NCBI GenBank assembly: GCA_039566865.1 | Contig: CM076959.1 | Coordinates: forward strand, 9,779,501-9,843,500 | DNA length: 64,000 nucleotides | DNA from: Aurelia coerulea | Lineage: Eukaryota > Cnidaria > Scyphozoa > Semaeostomeae > Ulmaridae | Direction: 5' to 3' | Shown: one piece after another, positions 55,315 through 64,000 of the stretch | How the letters are laid out: every line of letters begins with the position of its first letter | Position numbering within the stretch: the first letter of the stretch is position 1 | Program-made: the position numbers and the translations under genes | The notes under the pieces: generated by a model | Told to the model about the DNA's origin: nothing | The model's input: the letters and a program-made list of their open reading frames with translations, nothing else | Database searches by the model: none

Positions 55315-55404
55315 GCTCGCATTCCAACTCTGACGTGGTACAATCACGCCAATGGGAGTTTCATCATGAGGTGCTCGCAGCCGAGGACAGGCGCTCTGGG
55401 AAGG
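55315..55404 (+). CDS. Exon: phosphatase core with RCSQP signature
   Basis: A 90-nt, phase 0-0 exon encodes ARIPTLTWYNHANGSFIMRC and then SQPRTGALGR, between CATCTTTCAG and GTACGC. The R-x-P-x-L-x-W-x-H...R-C-S-Q-P-x-x-G pattern is the most recognisable noncatalytic signature of myotubularins, so the family assignment rests mainly on this exon. RTG replaces the more usual L-V/T-G after SQP. Confidence 0.95.
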
Positions 55405-55554
55405 GTACGCTTGTTTTATCACATAATAAAACTGTCAGAAATATCAAGTGTCATAGAAGTTCAGCCCCTTTCAATGTCCCCTTTCAATTGATGTATTTTT
55501 GATTGTGTACTGAGTCGCATATGCTTTATGACCAAACAGTTACTTGGCGAAATA

Positions 55555-56220
55555 CCAGATGAGTCAATAAAAGCAATCCCCGTTTGCACGGCCACTTCTC
55601 CCTAGATATCAAGACAATGATATTGGAAAATATCTCATTTTTATGGTGGACATGTTTGAATCCATTTTAGAATTTACTTGACTGACATTGGCCACTGTGA
55701 TCGGAAACTATAATGTATTTAACACCGCTTTAAGAATACCTTCGAAAACTGCGTAAAATCATGACCAAATTTTGGTAATATCTCTGCCGTACAGCGGAGA
55801 CCTGTACATCCTTTGGCATGTAATATCCCTTTGGAATGATGCAAGTGCCGTCCCTACGAGGATGAGGGTAACTAAATTATTCCGGGTGATTTCATGCTCC
55901 CAAGAGGATAAATTGTGCTAAAACGTGTTGAAGTCATTGCTGTAAGGCCATAACTATTTTGTATTGATCTTATGCCGTTTTTAAAGTTTTATAGAAAAGG
56001 CTTTCTCTAGAAAATCTTTCATTAGTTTGGAATGGAGTGACTGATTTCAGTCAGGTAAATTTTGAAATGGATTTTAATTTGCCCACCATAAAATGATATA
56101 TTTGCCAATATCATTAAAGATTAACACAGGAAAAAAGACTACAAGGAGTTCTTCTACTGTTTTCTTTTATTATCTTCTTCTGTTCTCATAATATTATTAT
56201 CTGGACATCCAGGGACCGGT
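55555..56220. mobile_element. Degenerate GAGTCA-type MITE
   Basis: Left end CCAGATGAGTCA after TA. Inverted inner similarity between about 55625-55690 and 56035-56110 (GGTGGACATGTTTGAATCC versus the complement of GATTTTAATTTGCCCACC). Right end near GGGACCGGTA is uncertain. Related to 27890-28480 and 59465-59937. Confidence 0.6.
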
Positions 56221-56844
56221 AGCGTTGCCAGTGGGGATTATTGTTATTAACTGACCAGGTAGTTTTCACTAGTTGTAGATCTCACCAAAAACTGTGAACA
56301 GAACTCAAAATTGCATCTTTACTGGAAATGCGACGGAAGAATAGCTTCTTGCTTCATTCCGGAAGAATTGATTCTAGATTAAGACCATTCAGTCCAAATA
56401 ACAGTTTCTTTACCCAGTGTTGTAGTTTTAAACTTTCTAGATTAGTACTATGTACAATATCTGTCATGGAAATCTTTTGGAAAGTCTGCATACGTGTACC
56501 CTTATCAATAATAAACAAATTTCACCAAGCAAATATCATGTTGACTGTTAAACTTCATTGTCATCGAGTCATATGTTAAAATATGAGTAAACATGCGTTT
56601 GAAATGTCCATTTTCTAAATTCGTTTTAGACCCATTTGCTGTGAGATATCTCTTCCAGATAGAGTCAACATTTTTTCATTTCATCCAAATGCTCTAGAAA
56701 ATATAATCGGCGCCGAAAAAATCTCAAATTAACGCCAAAATATTTGTAATGCTTCCTTAACTTCTAATAGGTGTGAGTATATTTTAGATGTAACGGCAGT
56801 CGAAGGTTTTATTCTGTTTTTATTCCTCTGATTTCACATTACAG
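56221..56844. other. Intron, no feature recognised
   Basis: No exon or transposon terminus identified. Confidence 0.4.
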
Positions 56845-56961
56845 TACTGCGTTGAAGACGAAACCTTGCTGGATGAGGCAAGAAACTGCAATCCTTCAAA
56901 TACTACAATGGTCATATTTGATGCCAGATCAATGCTTGCTGCTGGGGGAAACAGGCTCAAG
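56845..56961 (+). CDS. Exon: phosphatase core before the catalytic loop
   Basis: A 117-nt, phase 0-0 exon between TTTCACATTACAG and GTAATT. It reads YCVEDETLLDEARNCNPSNT, then TMVIFDARSMLAAGGNRLK. In the family, E-D-E-x-L and the later I-x-D-A-R-x-x-x-x-A-x-x-N lie about 70 residues before the CX5R catalytic loop. That loop is not in this window, so active or dead phosphatase cannot be decided here. Confidence 0.93.
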
Positions 56962-57815
56962 GTAATTATGTGTGTTCATTTGCTTACTGTCTGAATAGGA
57001 AAACCCAGGCCAGGGTATCATTTTCAGGATTCCTTCTCCAGGCCAGGGTATCATTTTTCTATAGCCAGCTCCATGACAGGGTCCATACTTTTCATGATTG
57101 ACTCTGTAACGTGGTTGTAGGTCATTTGCACTTCGCAAGTGTGATTCAAATTGTTTGCATGGCAATATTTCCGTATTTTCTGACAGATTGTTAACAAATT
57201 TTAAGGGCTGCGAACAATTTCGGTTGAAAAAACTCAAGTACATGGTATTGTTTTCAAAATTTTTTCTCGGGAACAGGGTACCATTTTCGGGAATTTGACT
57301 CCAGTGTGCTTTTCAGATTTTCCAATTTGCACCTTCCTGCGTAATCATAGACCAAGTACCTCCCCTTGGAATTCTGACAATTTCAAGGAATGTTCCTTTA
57401 CTTTTCAGTCAGTTCTAAGCAATCTTAAGTTTGGTCCTCTCTGTTAGTACGTACTATGCTATTTACAGTAAGAGAACAACTTGATGATTTGTGGTTCAAA
57501 GCTTCAAGTGCCCTTAATTTCCTTCTGAATAGATTTTGAAATACCCATTATGCCATGAAGAACTCTGCATTAAATGATGCGCTGGTTGTATCAGGAAAAA
57601 CGGACTACTTATTTGCAATATGCTTCTGCGATGGCAACTTTAATCTTAAAGATTTACTGCATTGTTTTGTTATCCATAGGCTTTAACTTAAACTTGGATA
57701 CATTGCCCTTACCTATATTTCCCAATGAAATAGATTTATTGCTCAGTTACCCAATTTCGTTGACCGGTCGATGATAGACGGTCTCAATTTTCTGATACAT
57801 CTCAATTCTTTATAA
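56962..57815. other. Intron, no feature recognised
   Basis: A CCAGGCCAGGGTATCATTTT phrase occurs at about 57005 and again near 57040 (tandem pair of about 35 bp). Nothing else is supported. Confidence 0.4.
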
Positions 57816-58841
57816 TTGAAGAAAGTAGAAGAACATAAACATCTAGGTATCATTCTGGACTCGAATCTTTCTTTTTCAGCTCATATTAAATCTGCTATCT
57901 CTAAAACGAGGAAGGGCATTGGCTTGCTAAAGTATCTCTCCAAATATTTGTCTAGACATACCCTAAACGAACTGTACAAGCTTTATGTGCGCCCCCACCT
58001 GGACTATGGGGATGTTATTTATCATACTCCAGCTAAAGTATGTGAATTCAGCCAAAACACCTTTTTGCCAAACTTAATGGAAAAAGTAGAGTCTATCCAG
58101 TATTTTGCTGCACTATCTGTATCAGGAACATGGAGGGGGACATCGCGCGAAAAAATATATGTAGAGCTTGGCTGGGAGTCACTAGGCTCCCGTAAGTGGA
58201 GTAGACGGATGACGTTGTTCTATAAGATCATGAATAATCTCACTCTCTTGTATACAAAGGAGCCAATCCCACTACTTCATCAGTCGCAATACTCTCTTCG
58301 CAATCAGGGTGTAATTGGGCGAATATGGGCAAGAACTGAACAATTTGAATCTAGTTTCTTTCCTAACTGCATTTCTGAATGGAACAAACTCGATCCTGGG
58401 ATTAGGGTTTCACCGTCCATTGCTGTTTTGAAGTCAAAGCTTCTATCAATAATTCGTCCCCCAGCAAAATCTGTCTTTTGAATTCATGACCCAATAGGTT
58501 TATCGTATCTTTCCCAAATAAGAGTTGGTCTCAGTAAATTAAATTTTCACAAATTTTAGCGCAACTTTAAGGACACAATAAACCCAAGGTGCCCTACGAA
58601 TGATGGTATTGAAGATACGGAGCACTTTTTGCTGTCTTGCCCTTCATTTGACATCCATCGACGAAATCTTCTCGCTGGAATTTCGGTAGTATTGCGACCA
58701 TTTGTTCAAATCAACAGTCTTTCAAACAGCGCTCTGATACAACTTTTATTGTATGGTGATAAAGACCTTTCTAGCGACGTTAATAAACATGTACTTGAAC
58801 TGACCCTAAAGTTCATTCACCAAACTGGTCGATTTAACTAA
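57816..58841 (+). pseudogene. LINE RT C-terminal part
   Basis: Reads VEEHKHLGIILDSNLSFSAH, then GIGLLKYLSKYLSRHTLNEL, YVRPHLDYGDVIYH and LGWESLGSRKWSRRMTLFYK. A stop at 58479 is followed by sequence in the same family order: INPRCPTNDGIEDTEHFLLS, a Cys/His-containing knuckle, ending near 58841. RT catalytic motifs are missing (5'-truncated). It is a different family from the 9448 element. Confidence 0.9.
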
Positions 58842-58916
58842 GGAAATTCACAGCATTTGCGTTTGTTTACAATTTATAGTCCCCAAGTCCCTTTGCTTCT
58901 CTTTCTTTTTGCTGTA

Positions 58917-59054
58917 AGTTTGTTTCACATTGTATGTTTGACTCATTGGGCACAATCCATTCTAATTTGAAAAATTGAATCTCCAGTTCACCCATTCTTG
59001 TGAATAAGACCTGATTGCCCAAAGTTAGCTCGACATACAATGTGAAACGAACCT
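58917..59054. mobile_element. Tiny TA-flanked MITE
   Basis: 138 bp, ends AGTTTGTTTCACATTGTATG and near-complement, TA at 58915-58916 and 59055-59056. It folds into a hairpin through GTTTCACATTGTATG and TTGGGCA. Confidence 0.75.
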
Positions 59055-59464
59055 TAGTATTTATCAGTAGAAATTTTTCATGTGTATTTTTCGTAGCTGT
59101 ATATTTAATTTTAGTTTAGTTACACGTTCTCTATGTTAATGACTGCGGAGTTGTCATGGTCTCTTGCACTCCGTGGTATCGTCCTTGTAGTGAAGTAAAG
59201 TAGCTCGTACGTAGTGCTTTAAGTAGTTTGTTTGTAAAATTTTATATTGAATACAAAAAAATTATTTATAATCTCAAGGGAATATTTTTTCTATTGCTTT
59301 CGTATGATTCTTTAAAAAGTATGTTTTAAAAAGCCAGAAATAAGTACTTTTACCTTAAATATTTTATTGGAGCTGATCATATAATATTTGTGCCCTAGAG
59401 AACGCTAATTGTTTACTATGTATGAAGAAATAGACATCAATTCTTACATTTCTATTTAGACATC

Positions 59465-59937
59465 TTGATGTAGTTTGACTGAAATCGGCCACTCCCTTCG
59501 AAAATTACGAGGGGTCTTCTCAACAAAGCCCCTTCAGGAAGCCCTCTAAGCAGGTCTAAAATCACGACCAAAGTTCCTATTTTACAGCGTGTTTTACTCC
59601 GTGTTATCCCTTTGGGAGCATAGAAATATTTTCCCCGCCAACTTCATCCCCCAAGATGATAATACGTCCTAAAAAACGCTTGGAAGTAATTGCTGGAAGA
59701 CAGAAATATGAGGAAAATTTGTTCGTGATTTGGCCAGTTTTGAAGGTTTCTTTAAGGGGGGCTCTTTCGAGAAATCCCTCATAATTTCAGAATGGAGTGC
59801 CTGCTTTCAGTCAGGTAAACTTAAAAGAATCGAACATTGTCAATGTTGAATGATATACTTGCCAACACCATCGCCTTGATATACAGGGAGCAGTGGCTTT
59901 TAAAAAAAGATTGTTTTTCTTGCTCACCCGGTACAAG
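59465..59937. mobile_element. GAGTCA-type MITE, partial
   Basis: Right end CTCACCCGG before TA at about 59930-59938; inner words ACTGAAATCGGCCACTCC and CAGTCAGGTAAACTT mirror each other as in 55555-56220. The left terminus is eroded. Confidence 0.6.
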
Positions 59938-60038
59938 TTGTAAAGACAATGAAATCCTTCAATTGTAAATTGTCATGTATTACACTTGGCTCATTTTTTA
60001 CTGTTGGTTCAAATTAGTTTATTCTGCAAAAACTATGT

Positions 60039-63000
60039 TAACACCAACTTTAAGTAAATACATAAATGAATTAATGAATTAGCGAATTAATCATTTATTG
60101 AATTTGTGACATTTAACGGTATTGCTGATATTAATAAAGCACATCTTCACATCTAGAATTCCAGTCTCGTTTTGAACACCAACTTTAAGTAAATATATGA
60201 ATGAATTAATGAATTAGTGAATTAATCATTTAATGAATTTGTGACATTTAACGGTATAGCTGATATTAATAAAGCACATCTTCACATCTAGAATTCCAGT
60301 CTCGTTTTGAACACCAACTTGAAGGAAATATATAAATGAATTAATGAATTAGTAAATTAATCATTTAATGAATTTGTGACATTTAACGGTATAGCTGATA
60401 TTAATAAAGCACATCTTCAACATCTAGAATTCCAGTCTCGTTTTGAACACCAACTTGAAGTAAATATGTAAATGAATTAATGAATTAGTGAATTAATAAT
60501 TTAATGAATTTGTGACATTTAACGGTATAGCTGATATTAATAAAGCACATCTTCGACATCTAGAATTCCAGTCTCGTTTTGAACACCAACTTTAAGTAAA
60601 TATATGAATGAATTAATGAATTAGTGAATTAATAATTTAATGAATTTGTGACATTTAACGGTATAGCTGATATTAATAAAGCACATCTTCAACATCTAGA
60701 ATTCCAGTCTCGTTTTGAAAACCAACTTTAAGTAAATATATAAATGAATTAATGAATTAGTAAATTAATCATTTAATGAATTTGTGACATTTAACGGTAT
60801 AGCTGATATAAATAAAGCACATCTTCACATCTAGAATTCCAGTCTCGTTTTGAACACCAACTTTAAGTAAATATATGAATGAATTAATGAATTAGTGAAT
60901 TAATAATTTAATGAATTTGTGACATTTAACGGTATAGCTGATATTAATAAAGCACATCTTCAACATCTAGAATTCCAGTCTCGTTTTGAAAACCAACTTT
61001 AAGTAAATATATAAATGAATTAATGAATTAGTGAATTAATAATTTAATGAATTTGTGACATTTAACGGTATAGCTGATATAAATAAAGCACATCTTCACA
61101 TCTAGAATTCCAGTCTCGTTTTGAAAACCAACTTTAAGTAAATATATGAATGAATTAATGAATTAGTGAATTAATAATTTAATGAATTTGTGACATTTAA
61201 CGGTATAGCTGATATTAATAAAGCACATCTTCACATCTAGAATTCCAGTCTCGTTTTGAAAACCAACTTTAAGTAAATATATAAATGAATTAATGAATTA
61301 GTGAATTAATAATTTAATGAATTTGTGACATTTAACGGTATAGCTGATATTAATAAAGCACATCTTCAACATCTAGAATTCCAGTCTCGTTTTGAAAACC
61401 AACTTTAAGTAAATATATAAATGAATTAATGAATTAGTGAATTAATAATTTAATGAATTTGTGACATTTAACGGTATAGCTGATATTAATAAAGTACATC
61501 TTCAACATCTATAATTCCAGTCTCGTTTTGAACACCAACTTTAAGTAAATATATGAATGAATTAATGAATTAGTGAATTAATCATTTAATGAATTTGTGA
61601 CATTTAACGGTATAGCTGATATTAATAAAGCACATCTTCAACATCTAGAATTCCAGTCTCGTTTTGAAAACCAACTTTAAGTAAATATATAAATGAATTA
61701 ATGAATTAGTGAATTAATCATTTAATGAATTTGTGACATTTAACGGTATAGCTGATATAAATAAAGCACATCTTCACATCTAGAATTCCAGTCTCGTTTT
61801 GAAAACCAACTTTAAGTAAATATATGAATGAATTAATGAATTAGTGAATTAATAATTTAATGAATTTGTGACATTTAACGGTATAGCTGATATTAATAAA
61901 GCACATCTTCACATCTAGAATTCCAGTCTCGTTTTGAAAACCAACTTTAAGTAAATATATAAATGAATTAATGAATTAGTGAATTAATAATTTAATGAAT
62001 TTGTGACATTTAACGGTATAGCTGATATAAATAAAGCACATCTTCACATCTAGAATTCCAGTCTCGTTTTGAAAACCAACTTTAAGTAAATATATGAATG
62101 AATTAATGAATTAGTGAATTAATAATTTAATGAATTTGTGACATTTAACGGTATAGCTGATATAAATAAAGCACATCTTCACATCTAGAATTCCAGTCTC
62201 GTTTTGAACACCAACTTGAAGTAAATATATGAATGAATTAATGAATTAGTGAATTAATAATTTAATGAATTTGTGACATTTAACGGTATAGCTGATATTA
62301 ATAAAGCACATCTTCACATCTAGAATTCCAGTCTCGTTTTGAAAACCAACTTTAAGTAAATATATAAATGAATTAATGAATTAGTGAATTAATAATTTAA
62401 TGAATTTGTGACATTTAACGGTATAGCTGATATTAATAAAGCACATCTTCAACATCTAGAATTCCAGTCTCGTTTTGAAAACCAACTTTAAGTAAATATA
62501 TAAATGAATTAATGAATTAGTGAATTAATAATTTAATGAATTTGTGACATTTAACGGTATAGCTGATATTAATAAAGCACATCTTCACATCTAGAATTCC
62601 AGTCTCGTTTTGAAAACCAACTTTAAGTAAATATATGAATGAATTAATGAATTAGTGAATTAATAATTTAATGAATTTGTGACATTTAACGGTATAGCTG
62701 ATATAAATAAAGCACATCTTCACATCTAGAATTCCAGTCTCGTTTTGAAAACCAACTTTAAGTAAATATATAAATGAATTAATGAATTAGTGAATTAATA
62801 ATTTAATGAATTTGTGACATTTAACGGTATAGCTGATATTAATAAAGCACATCTTCAACATCTAGAATTCCAGTCTCGTTTTGAAAACCAACTTTAAGTA
62901 AATATATGAATGAATTAATGAATTAGTGAATTAATAATTTAATGAATTTGTGACATTTAACGGTATAGCTGATATAAATAAAGCACATCTTCACATCTAG

Positions 63001-64000
63001 AATTCCAGTCTCGTTTTGAAAACCAACTTTAAGTAAATATATGAATGAATTAATGAATTAGTGAATTAATAATTTAATGAATTTGTGACATTTAACGGTA
63101 TAGCTGATATTAATAAAGCACATCTTCACATCTAGAATTCCAGTCTCGTTTTGAAAACCAACTTTAAGTAAATATATGAATGAATTAATGAATTAGTGAA
63201 TTAATCATTTAATGAATTTGTGACATTTAACGGTATAGCTGATATTAATAAAGCACATCTTCAACATCTAGAATTCCAGTCTCGTTTTGAACACCAACTT
63301 TAAGTAAATATATGAATGAATTAATGAATTAGTGAATTAATCATTTAATGAATTTGTGACATTTGACGGTATAGCTGATATTAATAAAGCACATCTTCAC
63401 ATCTAGAATTCCAGTCTCGTTTTGAAAACCAACTTTAAGTAAATATATAAATGAATTAATGAATTAGTGAATTAATCATTTAATGAATTTGTGACATTTA
63501 ACGGTATAGCTGATATTAATAAAGCACATCTTCAACATCTAGAATTCCAGTCTCGTTTTGAACACCAACTGTAAGTAAATATATGAATGAATTAATGAAT
63601 TAGTGAATTAATAATTTAATGAATTTGTGACATTTGACGGTATAGCTGATATTAATAAAGCACATCTTCACATCTAGAATTCCAGTCTCGTTTTGAAAAC
63701 CAACTTTAAGTAAATATATAAATGAATTAATGAATTAGTGAATTAATCATTTAATGAATTTGTGACATTTAACGGTATAGCTGATATTAATAAAGCACAT
63801 CTTCAACATCTAGAATTCCAGTCTCGTTTTGAAAACCAACTTTAAGTAAATATATGAATGAATTAATGAATTAGTGAATTAATAATTTAATGAATTTGTG
63901 ACATTTAACGGTATAGCTGATATTAATAAAGCACATCTTCAACATCTAGAATTCCAGTCTCGTTTTGAAAACCAACTTTAAGTAAATATATGAATGAATT
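60039..64000 (+). repeat. 135/136-bp satellite array, about 29 monomers, open at the window edge
   Basis: Head-to-tail monomers start with AACACCAACTTTAAGTAAAT, continue with a TGAATTAATGAATTAGTGAA run, then TGTGACATTTAACGGTATAG, AATAAAGCACATCTTC and CTAGAATTCCAGTCTCGTTT. Length is 135 with CTTCACATC or 136 with CTTCAACATC. Linked variants (AACACC/AAAACC, ATCATTT/ATAATTT, TATGAATG/TATAAATG, GATATT/GATATA) alternate along the array. Variation is only a few percent, so copies are homogenised. Each monomer contains AATAAA. The array presumably lies in an intron or 3' flank of the host gene. Confidence 0.97.

Noticed and set aside
60039..64000. CRISPR-like array
   Set aside because: Monomers are contiguous with no unique spacers; it is a eukaryotic satellite.

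Overview
The window is nuclear DNA of an invertebrate animal. It is AT-rich, has GT-AG introns, and is loaded with retroelements and short DNA transposons of kinds found together in cnidarians, sponges and other marine invertebrates. Nothing here fixes the phylum. No bacterial genes, rRNA genes or intact tRNA genes are present.

One host gene runs left to right through most of the window. Ten exons can be placed with matching splice phases where neighbours adjoin: 4136-4585, 7233-7338, 11325-11418, 15366-15417, 16494-16556, 18731-18944, 26901-27048, then 52381-52473, 54705-54743, 55315-55404 and 56845-56961 (eleven placed segments, counting the last). They encode an N-terminal C2 domain, a PH-GRAM domain, an acidic serine-rich insert and the first half of a myotubularin phosphatase domain. 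The catalytic half and 3' end lie beyond the window. At least one exon between 27048 and 52381 was not found. Introns of up to 25 kb are filled with mobile DNA.

Layout: 1142-2880 is a LINE tail carrying three DNA elements, one nested in another. 4.6-18 kb holds exons separated by mariner-type MITEs (TA target, ends CCGGGTG), foldback elements and a CR1/Jockey-like LINE. 19.9-23 kb holds two head-to-head LINE fragments with restriction-like endonucleases, bounded by (AAT)n. 24-34 kb holds CR1-like LINEs broken by a long-TIR Mutator-like element with a 9-bp target duplication and by a MITE. 35.2-47.7 kb is a cluster of Penelope-like elements (PLEs: RT plus GIY-YIG endonuclease) in (TA)n tracts, with ten hammerhead ribozyme motifs in three sequence families and a tandem/inverted tRNA-like repeat that also carries a hammerhead-like core. 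47.7-59.9 kb has more LINE and MITE remnants among the phosphatase exons. 60.04-64 kb is a 135/136-bp satellite that runs off the window.

The host gene would act in phosphoinositide metabolism on membranes. The PLEs supply their own RT and endonuclease, and their hammerheads probably process element RNA. The small DNA elements and truncated LINEs have no enzyme genes here and depend on copies elsewhere. Family calls come from reading motifs by eye; no database search was run.
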